From: Trachelipus rathkii
Taxonomy: Eukaryota > Arthropoda > Malacostraca > Isopoda > Trachelipodidae
Direction of reading: 5' to 3'
Assembly: GCA_015478945.1 (NCBI GenBank)
Contig: JABUQX010125961.1
Location: forward strand, 7,501 to 52,554
DNA: 45,054 nt
Under the pieces are notes generated by a model. The model was given only the letters and a program-made list of their open reading frames with translations, was not told the DNA's origin and ran no database searches. The stretch's first letter is position 1. Each line of letters begins with the position of its first letter. This document shows positions 26,737 to 35,479 of the stretch, one piece after another. The position numbers and the translations under genes are program-made.

Positions 26737-27693
26737 CTAAGCCACCACCCTAATCTTAGCCATTCTTACAACTAAAAAAGTATGAGGCAAAATCTGATTT
26801 TTCCTTTTAAAAGAAGTTAAATAATCATATTTATAACTCTTCTCTGTTTTCTGAGTTAATGGAAAATACGAGTCCCAAAATTCATTTTTAATAAAGTCTT
26901 CAAAAATTAAATGTATACGTGAAAGTTTTTGCTTCTTACACACACTTGAATTGCTAGCACAATCATTTGAGCTTCTCAAGAAAATTGTTCCTTTTTTAGC
27001 TTCTGCTGGCTCATTATTATAATTTAAATTGCATAAACTAAATAACAGCTCATTTTTCTGACCTTCATTAGTGTTTCTAATTTTCTCCAATGCATCACTT
27101 GGAGATAATTTAGCAATATTGACTAAGTTCCGTAATGTGGTTTCTTCTAAATTAAGAAAGTGACATTTCCTCTGTTCGCTTGTAACAAAATCCCGAAGGC
27201 ATTGATCCTGAGGTAGTAAAAATATTTCCCCATTAAATACAGGTAATTTGGATAATGGGGTATCTACAAAATTACAAAAAATTTTTACAAATGCTGAAGA
27301 ATACCGACTAATAATATTGGATAAAAGTTTATATTCTCGTCTCTTATAAAGATTGGTATCTTGTTTGAGAATAAAATGAACGACATTACTATACCCATAT
27401 ATTAAAGCAATTTCTTTCTCTTCCTGCATTGCTTCACAAGAAACTGACGACATTATTTTGCGAAATATTATTTCAGACTCTTTTATCACATTGTTTTGTT
27501 TTAAAAACTCCTTATGTTCCACACAATATATGGACAGAACAATCCAGTGTAAAGGCTCTAGTTTATTTTCAATTTCAAAGGACTTCACATATTCAAATTT
27601 GGTAAGAGCCATTTTTAATTTAGTTTGACTAAATCTCCGCTTTACCAAGTGTAATGATGCTCTTTTCAAAAGTTGTAATTGCAACTTAATCAT
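26737..27693 (-). CDS. THG1L-like: Divergent Thg1-like (tRNA-His guanylyltransferase family) protein, probable pseudoenzyme
   Basis: This is the only long intact ORF in the window: 318 codons from ATG at 27693, with an in-frame TGA three codons upstream. From the inner Met-Ala at 27612 it follows the Thg1 family almost without gaps: KFEYVKSFE at the start, the IYGYS segment, YKRR, F-x-G, CH-x-x-NL, KNELLFS, NYNNE, KKGT and the late FWDSYF. Known family role: adds G(-1) to tRNA-His using two metal ions. Counting from that inner Met, the family metal ligands Asp29/Gly30 are Tyr/Cys, and Asp76-Glu77 are Asn-Val. The family HINNLYNT reads HFLNLEET and the RQAD stretch reads EQRK. I infer loss of the guanylyltransferase reaction. 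The first 27 residues are basic and free of acidic residues (KRASLHLVKRRFS), resembling the mitochondrial-type extension of vertebrate THG1L. No intron interrupts the homology, which suggests a retrocopy. The last nine or so codons lie in a duplicated repeat unit. Family assignment is confident; function is unknown. Confidence 0.88.
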   Translation of the reverse strand: MIKLQLQLLKRASLHLVKRRFSQTKLKMALTKFEYVKSFEIENKLEPLHWIVLSIYCVEHKEFLKQNNVIKESEIIFRKIMSSVSCEAMQEEKEIALIYGYSNVVHFILKQDTNLYKRREYKLLSNIISRYSSAFVKIFCNFVDTPLSKLPVFNGEIFLLPQDQCLRDFVTSEQRKCHFLNLEETTLRNLVNIAKLSPSDALEKIRNTNEGQKNELLFSLCNLNYNNEPAEAKKGTIFLRSSNDCASNSSVCKKQKLSRIHLIFEDFIKNEFWDSYFPLTQKTEKSYKYDYLTSFKRKNQILPHTFLVVRMAKIRVVA

Positions 27694-27705
27694 TTGCAAT
27701 CAGAG

Positions 27706-27758
27706 TTTTTTGTTTAATTTTTTTTTTATGTTTTTTTTTTTTTTTTTTTTGTATTTTT

Positions 27759-27806
<48 letters not shown>

Positions 27807-27844
27807 CGTTTTTTTTTTTTTTTTGTTTTTTTATTTTTTTTTTT

Positions 27845-27908
<64 letters not shown>

Positions 27909-27990
27909 CTTTTTTTTTTTTTATTTTTTTTTTTTTTTTTTTTTCTTTTTTTTGGGTTTTTTTTGTAGTTTTTGTGTTTGGCTCTTTTTG
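27706..27990. repeat. Interrupted poly(T)/poly(A) tract, about 285 bp
   Basis: The plus strand is almost pure T, with isolated single G, C or A bases, from 27706 to about 27968; it is then T/G-rich to 27990. Read on the minus strand it is a giant poly(A) ending about 13 bases before the ATG of the Thg1-like ORF, and it gives spurious poly-Lys and poly-Phe reading frames. It could be the expanded tail of a minus-strand retrotransposed element whose body lies at 28.0-28.35 kb, or an assembly artefact in a homopolymer. Confidence 0.8.
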
Positions 27991-28112
27991 TTTTAATTTT
28001 GGTGGGCTGTATGTGGTTGGTTGTATCTTCGTTGGTGGATTTCATTTTCTTAATTTGCCAACCGACGGTTTTTTTTTGGACGTTCTTTTGAGACTGTAGG
28101 TTTGCGCGGTTA

Positions 28113-28349
28113 TATTTTGGCACTGTTCCTTACTTCTTCGCAGCGCTTTTTGGCTAGTGTATCAGCGATTTTTGTTGACGTTCATGTAGCACCAGCAGGG
28201 GTTTCAACTTGCATTATTTTCGCATGCCAACCCTTTTTGTGCAGGGTTTTTTGTATTTTATCTGTCTGCTTTGAATCAGCACCTAGTTCATAAAACATAA
28301 TTCTTATTGGCAAAATTATTATCTTTCCCTTTTTTTTTTTTTTTTTTTT
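28113..28349 (-). pseudogene. Unrecognised broken reading frame upstream of the Thg1-like ORF
   Basis: On the minus strand a frame opens in a poly(A) stretch (plus-strand poly-T 28332-28349) and passes an ATG at 28298. It encodes a protein-like segment with MFYELGADSKQTDKIQKTLH and then KKGWHAKIM. It meets one in-frame TGA at 28182-28184 and stays open for another 23 codons (IADTLAKKRCEEVRNS) to a TAA at 28110-28112. The amino-acid mix looks coding-like, rich in K, E, T and A. I do not recognise the family. It could be the remnant of a gene lying 5' of the Thg1-like ORF on the same strand, a retroelement piece, or chance. Confidence 0.3.
28332..28349. repeat. Poly(T) run
   Basis: A clean T run that is the second homopolymer flanking the unrecognised minus-strand frame at 28.1-28.3 kb. 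The segment between the two T runs could be one or two retrotransposed inserts. Confidence 0.8.
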
Positions 28350-28589
28350 AAAACCACATCAATTTTATAATCGCTTGAATATATACAATAATAAAAGTAG
28401 CATAAATTGTAGAAATTCGACCATTTTCAGTTAATACGTCACCAAAATTGCATTTGACAAAATATAATCTTGCATTACAACAATATGCTATTCTATATCT
28501 TTATTAATTACTGATTAAAGTGTATAAACTTTTAACCTAAATATAAATCAACATTACAAATATGATCGGGTATTTATTACTTTAATTAT

Positions 28590-28690
28590 ATTATTATTTC
28601 TGATTAATATATTTATATTATTAATTATATTATTATTATTATTATTATTAATTATTATATTATTAGTATTATTATTATTATATATATTAT
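28590..28690. repeat. (ATT)n microsatellite
   Basis: TATTATTATTATT iterations with a few TTAG interruptions. Confidence 0.9.
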
Positions 28691-29850
28691 AAGTTTACTT
28701 TTCTTCCATTCTGAATAATTTCCTCTGAGTCCACTTTAATTTTCTTAAAAGTCTACAATAGTTCAAAGAAAAAGAGGCAATCAATTTATAGTTTCTTCTG
28801 ACGGTTTCGTCCTAAACGTCGGACCAGATCTCAGAGTTGATTCTAACATGTGAGATTAATAATAAAAGATTAAAAATAATAAAAAATTTAGATTTCAAAA
28901 TTTAACTGTTACCACCCTTTAAATTTAACGGAAAAAATAATAACAAACATCAGCAAACTCTATAAAAAAAGGACAATACGAACAATATCTTTGAAAAATT
29001 TTATTTTAAAACTTCCAATGCAAAAGGCTTTGAATAAAGAGGAAAAATGTCTACGCAGCATATTGAAACACCACAATATCTACAAGTACACAAACACAGT
29101 TAACTATCCACAAAAACAAGAATTATACTTCTTCCTGCTTCTCTACTAAGAATACCCTCTCAGTTAACCATCCAATTCGCATGTCCCGAATCTGACTGTA
29201 CGTCGACGTATTTGTTACCGCGCTATGATTAACAGATGGGCAACCCTACCGCTTTAAACCTAGTACTAATAACGAACTTTATTTCACTGAAACATAACAA
29301 AACAACTAAGGCTATCTCACAGTCATTCAAAATTTTACACCCTCATGCGAAGCTCAAAACTGAGAAATAGCTGAGGCTACTACTAACATCTAAACCAGAC
29401 ATACATGAAAGTTCAACGTATTGTCACTTAAATTAAATATAATATGAAATATATGATTAATTGTTGTGAAGATGAACTGATTAAAATAGAGGAAAAAGAG
29501 AGAAAAACTGAGAACAACAGGATGAAAACTGAAGAACAACAGTAGAAGAAAACTAAAGATGAAGGCTGCAAGAATCTAACTAAATCTTGTATGTTTCAGA
29601 ATTAAGTGAGAAGTTGGAAGAGGATGGCCAGATATCGTGACAAGAAGAGTTACTAAATCTAAAGTCTGTTTAAAATTTATAAAAGAAGAAAAATAGTTGT
29701 TATTTATAAAATGTTGGGAGTAGCAAAATTTCAGCCAGTTTTTTTATTATTTTAATACGTATTATATAAAAATTTTATTGAAAATAATGGAGGAGCAACA
29801 TATTTCACGTAGTTCTTTGATTATAATTAAAAGAAAATCATATTATTGGG
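28691..29850. other. Anonymous DNA
   Basis: No reading frame or repeat recognised. Lies between the (ATT)n tract and the LTR-like TATA site. Confidence 0.4.
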
Positions 29851-29853
29851 GGA

Positions 29854-29861
29854 TATAAAAG
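29854..29861 (+). promoter_or_regulatory. TATA-box-like site of a putative LTR
   Basis: TATAAAAG in a GGGGGATATAAAAGG context, about 190 bases before gag-like coding sequence. The spacing would suit an LTR promoter, but LTR ends (TG...CA) and a primer-binding site were not identified. Confidence 0.35.
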
Positions 29862-30044
29862 GTTAACACAAATTTCAACTACATTATCGGCAGAGGTTTG
29901 GGATATGGCCAATTGGATATATGAAGTAGACCTTCGCTCGCTCTAAGAGCAGGATCCTATGTTAATATTTAAAGGCGAGGCTAGGGCACCGGCTTCACTT
30001 TTCGCTTGTAAATCCTGGACAGCATTGGAAGCTTAAGCGCCTAG

Positions 30045-30256
30045 AATACTATTCTTGAAGAGCTCATGGAAGAGCTTCGAGCCAAATGGAGACGATGCCT
30101 AGTTCACGAAGGTGAAACCCTACCTGAGTGATACCAGAACTAGCCGAACTGCGCCGAGAAATAGTTTATAGGAGCTCTAGAAATCAAGGTTTCTGGGCCA
30201 GAAGGAAGAAGGTGCTGGTCCAACTGACAGGGGAAAGCCCACTTGTGAGATGGTAA
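30045..30256 (+). pseudogene. gag-like N-terminal segment of a Gypsy-like element
   Basis: Two overlapping open frames read as one broken protein. Frame 1 (30045-30131) encodes LEELMEELRAKWRRCLVHEG and ends in TGA. Frame 2 (30128-30256) encodes VIPELAELRREIVYRSSRNQ and then GFWARRKKVLVQLTGESPLV. The charged helical pattern, position after a TATA box and the gag/protease pieces downstream suggest the N-terminal part of a Ty3/Gypsy-type gag. Recognition rests on pattern, not on a defined catalytic motif. Confidence 0.45.
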
Positions 30257-30494
30257 CGTAAATTAATAAATTCATTAATTTCAGTTGAGGTTTAAGTTTT
30301 TAAATGTTATTATTAACTCAAATGTTAGAACGAACTCTGAAGATTCCGACGTTGGGACGACCGGTCAGAAACATATTAAATATGCTCTTACTTCGCTTTT
30401 GCAAACATTTTCAGGCAATAGTATTAGAAAATTAATGACAATCGAAGATTTAGTGAATTGGCAGTTAAAGTCAAACTTATAGTTAACAAAAGCG

Positions 30495-30690
30495 ACATAG
30501 GAATTTTTAATTATTATTATAATAATCTCTTATTATTATTTTTATTATTCTTATTTATTATTAATTATTTTTTATTTTAATTATTAATTATAATATTAAT
30601 TTATTATTAAATATTATATTATATTATTTATTATTATTATTATTATTATATTATCTTATATATTATTAATAATTATTATATTGATTAATT
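30495..30690. repeat. (ATT)n microsatellite
   Basis: TTATTA iterations separating the two gag-like segments. Confidence 0.9.
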
Positions 30691-31027
30691 GGTATATAGC
30701 CTGTTGGAATGAAGAAATTGTGCTCCAAATTTAGTGGGTTTTATTGGCATTGTATTAACGGATAGGTGGTTACTATTTGGAATTTATTATACTAATTCAT
30801 CGTCTTTTTAATAAACCTTGACTGTAATAAAAAAAATCAACATTCCCCTTGAACCGACAAAACACTTTATGTCCCACAGCTAATCCAGCTAATAAAATCA
30901 GTTAGCTATGTCTTATAAGGATTAAAATTTGTTGATGTATAAACATTAAGGAGAAACAGCCAATAGGCGGGGGAAAGCATGGTTTACCTTGAAGGTTTGA
31001 ATAATGGGTGCTTAAACTCAAAAATAA

Positions 31028-31261
31028 AAAGAAGTTAGTTTAAACCTAATCTGTTTAGAGGGTAGGAGGCCATGGGCTGTTTTCTCGAAATTGCTAAAAG
31101 AACAAAGAATACTGCCAGAAGAAATAAAAAATACATTGAGAAGATGGCTTCGAGAAGATTTTGGGATTTCAAGAAACTTGTGGGAAGAAATGGAGGGGAG
31201 GCCCATTGATGTGTATGTAACTGACTTAAGGAGCTTGGCGAGAGCGCTGGGCTCTCCGTAG
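31028..31261 (+). pseudogene. gag-like middle segment of a Gypsy-like element
   Basis: A 77-codon open frame ending in TAG encodes LPEEIKNTLRRWLREDFG and LWEEMEGRPIDVYVTDLRSL. It resembles the arthropod retrotransposon gag block WEEM-GRP-DVYV-DLRRLAR. The family's following F-V-GLP region is only faintly seen after the stop. Longer minus-strand frames over this stretch (31018-31440, 31329-31592) look like shadows. Confidence 0.5.
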
Positions 31262-31619
31262 AGTGATACAATAGAGGGCTTAAGGTGAATGGATTGCCCG
31301 GAGGGTTTTTCCATGGGATAGGGTGATGTTACACGTGGAAAGTTTGGGATTGTAAAGAAGAATTGTTTTCGCCATGGCAACATGGGCCGAGAAGGGGCTG
31401 CACGGATGAGGATAGGGACAGCGACTGTGGGTGCCGCCATCCGTGCGATGGGGTTGTACGACCCGCGCAGTTCCGTCGGTGATCTCTAGTGTCGGCGTTC
31501 TTTGATGGTCTGGCGGTGCCGTTGGCGGGACGAATTGAAAACAGTTTCTGAGGGATGGGAGTGAAAGAGAAACAAAGCCCCAGAGAGGTCATGGAGGTGC
31601 TATCATGCGGAGGAAAAAA

Positions 31620-31760
31620 CCTCTAATATATTATTATATATATAATAAAGAATAGTAAAAATTGGGCATATATATATATAATCACTAATATAATATATAT
31701 ATATCATATATATATATTATATTTTATATAATTTTATATATATATAATATTATAATATAG

Positions 31761-31812
<52 letters not shown>

Positions 31813-31865
31813 CATATATATTATATAAATATATTATATAACATAATATATTAAGTATAATATAT
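31620..31865. repeat. (TA)n microsatellite
   Basis: Lies between the gag-like and protease-like pieces of the LTR relic. Confidence 0.95.
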
Positions 31866-32175
31866 TGATTGGATTCAGAATTTTTATTCTTCTCTTTTTC
31901 AATGATCCTTCTTGATCAGAGAAAATATAATTTTATTTAATTAATCATACATTCATTTACGAGCTAAATAGTATGTGCAGTAATCTCAATGGATGATTGG
32001 TATATACCACAAAATATATGTTTTGAAATTGGATATCTAGGTAGGTTACCTCCGAGCACTCTGCACTGTCTTTAGTTGACCTTTGGCCTAGCCGAGCGGT
32101 AGATGATTTTATTCAGAAAATATGGCGATTAATTGCGCTCTCGTATTTTAAGTTTTCAGCTCTTTCAACTGTAGC

Positions 32176-32322
32176 ATGGTCAACTTCAATTCTAGTCTTG
32201 ACCACTCTGAATATGAACCTTCCAAACAAGTTACACATAAGTGTATTCAGAAGTTTCTTAAAGAGGCCCAGAATGTTCACTTCTTTTCCAAATTATCTAG
32301 TTCCAAGGAAAAGCGTTGGTAG
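32176..32322 (+). other. Short 48-codon frame before the protease motif
   Basis: ATG at 32176 to TAG at 32320-32322 encodes MVNFNSSLDHSEYEPSKQVT and then a K-rich stretch. It may be part of the same decayed LTR element between gag and protease, but it is not recognised and could be chance. Confidence 0.2.
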
Positions 32323-32414
32323 CGGGAAAGTAGCGCTATGGAATGAAGGAGAGGAATCGGGACATTGTGGGCTCTGGAATATGTGTGACACTTGACGAGA
32401 AGCATGGTCTCTCC

Positions 32415-32480
32415 TGTAGGACTAGTACTGGACACAGGGGCACGAGAGAACTGATCTCTCATGTAGCCACCCATTACGAC
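32415..32480 (+). pseudogene. Retropepsin-like motif (DTGA), frameshifted
   Basis: SPVGLVLDTGAREN is encoded at 32410-32451, followed by TGA; a one-base shift then gives SLM. This matches the active-site pattern of retroviral-type aspartic proteases (hydrophobic-hydrophobic-D-T-G-A, then L-M a few residues on). Same strand and order as the gag-like pieces upstream. The surrounding 32176-32530 sequence is otherwise unreadable. Confidence 0.5.
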
Positions 32481-32699
32481 GTATGCATGAGAGAGACGGC
32501 CAGACACATGGAGAAGAGAGATTAGATATAGAGCGGCGCCTCGGCTTGAGAAATTACATTAATTGAAGAATATACATTGCGATTAATAAAAAATATTAAA
32601 AATCCTTTGATTAATAACTTCACAAGTACAAATTAAAATGTTCCATGTACAATTAGGTAAGAATACTTCAGTCTTATATAGGTATAAATTTTGCGTTAA

Positions 32700-32862
32700 T
32701 TAGATATATATATAATAATATATATATATATATATATAGTTATATTAATATATTTATTATATATATATATATATATTATATTATATATTTATTATATATA
32801 TATATATATATTATAAAAATTATATATAAATATATATTTATATTATATATATATATATATGT
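32700..32862. repeat. (TA)n microsatellite
   Basis: Leads into an ACTTGTACTTG-rich segment. Confidence 0.95.
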
Positions 32863-33160
32863 ATGCTTGTACTTGGAACAATTCTTGAGTCTTGTACTTG
32901 AAAACAATTCTAAGAAGTACTAGTACTTGTACTTGAACACCCAAGCTGATATATATATATATATATATAATATTATACGTAATTTATATATATATAATAG
33001 TATATATATATAGATTATACTATATTATATATAATATATATAGGTTAATATAAGATAAATATAATATTTTTCAGCTGGGGTGCAAGGTACAGGGTTTGTC
33101 AGTACAAGTGACTAGTACTCTAGAAATTGTTCAAGTAAGCAAGTAATCTAGTGAGATTTG
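32863..33160. repeat. Inverted ACTTGTACTTG-type repeats around (TA)n
   Basis: 32863-32949 contains GCTTGTACTTGGAACAATTC and GTACTAGTACTTGTACTTG, ending CCCAAGCTG. 33073-33160 reads as an imperfect reverse complement (CAGCTGGGGTGC, GTACAAGTGACTAGTAC, GAAATTGTTCAAGTAAGC). The (TA)n of 32950-33060 lies between them, so the whole could fold as a long imperfect hairpin. Confidence 0.7.
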
Positions 33161-33194
33161 TTCAACTATCTAACAAGGTCAGTTATTAAAATGA

Positions 33195-33196
33195 CT

Positions 33197-33227
<31 letters not shown>

Positions 33228-33480
33228 AAATGATGTACTACTACGACTACATATATCATAATATAGTATATATATAAGATATATATTATATATAATAATA
33301 ATTATATTTATATTATATATATTATTTAATTAATATAATTTATTTATATACCGGGTAAATAATATATATATACCTAAATAAGCATAAGTATTATATATAT
33401 AAGTTAGTGATATACCCTAACTATATTTATATTTGTAGAGGGTAATATATTATATGATACGTATTTATTATATATATTAT
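33195..33480. repeat. (TA)n-rich tract at the LINE 3' end
   Basis: Irregular AT tract abutting the 3' end of the minus-strand LINE at 33480. Confidence 0.9.
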
Positions 33481-34850
33481 TCATCACACCTTCTCTCACA
33501 CCAAGAACTAAGGGGGTAAGGTTGGCGTAATATGCAAGCGGAAAACCGGAAAGTACTATATAGAAATAAAATGAAGAAGTCAGAATAGGAAAGCCGTAGC
33601 CCTTAAATTATTGCCTCCAGGAAATCCCAATTTAAAGAGCCTTATTAAGGTGAAAAAACTGGGTGCGGTCGAACAAGTCAGAAAATTCCACGCCGTAGAA
33701 GCTTCGACTTTGGGAACCTGATTGCGAACGTTGCGAACCCCAAAATCACTTACAAGGGCATCAAGTCGGTACAGTATTGCAATAGAAGCGTGCATCCGAT
33801 AAGGTTTTGACGGGTAACTGGGAAGGCAGGGAGAAAGACCGTAGCTCAGGAATAAGGTAGGGTGGCCCAGGATATGAGGCACCAACCATGCCCTCCATCC
33901 GGACAACCAAGCCAGTAACACTCCTGTTATTTGTTTCAAAACTCTGATTCTTAACTACGCCCTGCTGCACAATTAACTCGAGCATTTCTCTCCTCCAGGA
34001 CTTCATATATATATACTCTTTTGGTGAGAACGTCATTCACTATTGTTCATTCGGTCTCATCGGTCCAAACCAGTAACTGTAGGTGTACTCCAGCGAGAAC
34101 AGACTCACCACTAAAATAGCATGGCCGCTAAATCCAACCGGACTTATCATCTCACCTCCTAATTCCGCGGAAGACCAAACAATAGCCCCTTCACGGTACG
34201 TCCTTCTTTTATTTGTGTATATTTCTATCCTTTCTTCACACCACACGAGGGGGACTCAATCTAAATACGTTCCATTTCTATTTTATCAATTACTCCTACA
34301 CACCGCTAACATTCCCTAAAAGACTGTATTCGACATCCTGAACACATTGTAACAATACTTAGATCTAATAGCGAGGGCCTTTTATTCAGACCACAGTCCT
34401 CACTACTATATTAACATTAACCGCTGAAGATACACATGAAACCCCTCATGGTAAGACTCTACGCGGACTAGAACTTCTCCTCTAAGCGATCCGAGCCAAG
34501 GATTTAATTGCAAACCCAGCGCACCTCCTGCTATTCACAACTTTCCTACTATACACTCAGCATCATCCGTTCCTTTGGTTCTATTTCATCTACACATATA
34601 TCCTAAAAAATATTTAAACTCACACTTTTTTCCAAGCGTGCTCACTCAATCTAACATAACTTTTAAGCCCGAGGAGCTAGCTACCTCACGGTTGAGCAAA
34701 CACCATAAGGAGCTGTAATTCTTAATCATTCGTTTACTTTGGCAAAGCCCTCCCCTTACGGACGGCGAAACCAACTATCACCCATAAACACCAAATTCTC
34801 CTCCAATCCTCTCAAACTCTCTTCAGATCTTACACAACAAACCAAGTGGT
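33480..34850 (-). pseudogene. Decapod-type LINE fragment (RT C-terminal half and 3' UTR), minus strand
   Basis: Read on the minus strand, it begins at about motif C (DLVC.VRSEESLRG near 34800-34850), runs through the C-terminal region and ends with GVVKNQS (33943-33963), matching the VVKDRSEW block seen in related copies. A 3' UTR follows, ending GATGAATAATATATATA against (TA)n at 33480. Highly diverged and frameshifted. Its 5' break at about 34850 touches a plus-strand fragment of the same family. Confidence 0.65.
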
Positions 34851-34857
34851 AGGCTTT

Positions 34858-35290
34858 GAATGGATATTAAAAGTTATGGTAGACGGATTATGAAGCATGT
34901 GTAGAAAAATGGAGATGAAATTGATTGGTTTATATTAGATTGAGTAAGTGAAGGCAGGGATGTGTTACCGCCTCCTTGGTTATGTTTAATTTTGGGATAA
35001 CTGGATGAGGTTAGAAAACGAATTAGGGGTAGGTGTGGCAGGAGATAGGTGTTAGAGAATGATCGCCGAGGGGGTGGCCACTAACTTAATTATGATGTAG
35101 ATGATTTGGTTTGTGGTGGCGAATCTGAGATGACCGTTTGAGAGGAATTAGGTAGATGGGGTTGTACACGGCGTGTGCAAAGAAAGAGATGGCGATTGAA
35201 GTTATTGAGATAAGAGTAAAGGTTTATGGTTAGTGAGGTGAGGGGCCGTCAGAGGTGATGAGTCCATGTGGTAGAAATGGTGAGCACTGG
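34858..35290 (+). pseudogene. Decapod-type LINE RT fragment (motif B to thumb), plus strand
   Basis: Translation gives GCV-T-PPWL (about 34960-34980, equivalent to RQGCVMSPWLF), then DEVRKRIRGRCG, and DVDDLVCGGESE with the catalytic DD at 35100-35105 (the YADD position has mutated). A TRRVQRKRWRLK block follows (equivalent to CRRRKLRVN). Several frameshifts. It is joined head to head with the minus-strand fragment to its left. Confidence 0.7.
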
Positions 35291-35479
35291 GAACAAGGCG
35301 TCTAATTAAATTTTGAGGATTAATTTCTTTTATTTTTTTATGTTTTGGAGGGATTGTGTAGCAGGGACCGGTCCAGCTTGCGCGCAAAAAGAATCGGGGC
35401 TATCACTGGTCCTCTTTATGTGTAACAGTAAACCAACAAACTTAGGAGAAAGTCCCTTACTAGAGCACGAGAACAAAAT

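Larger units (their letters stand above)
25636..26766 (+). repeat. Duplicated unit 2, running into the 3' end of the Thg1-like ORF
   Basis: Direct repeat of unit 1, separated from it by about 390 bp. Its right edge falls near 26766, inside the last codons of the minus-strand Thg1-like ORF, so the ORF's stop codon and last nine or so codons belong to the repeat. The part between the (TA)n and the ORF (26047-26737) has no supported gene. Confidence 0.83.

Noticed and set aside
27686..28123. Lysine-rich minus-strand frame, and its Phe-rich plus-strand mirror at 27710-28099
   Set aside because: Both are translations of the poly(T)/poly(A) tract, not genes.
26737..28349. The Thg1-like ORF as part of an endogenous large DNA virus
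   Set aside because: Crustacean genomes do carry such insertions with intronless genes, but I see no recognisable viral core gene here, so only the Thg1 family assignment is claimed.
31018..31592. Minus-strand frames of 140 and 87 codons
   Set aside because: They overlap the plus-strand gag-like segment and have no family resemblance, so they look like shadows.
32082..32100. TGGCCTAGCCGAGCGGT as the start of a tRNA-Leu/Ser gene
   Set aside because: Only an A-box-like stretch is present; no B box or cloverleaf follows.
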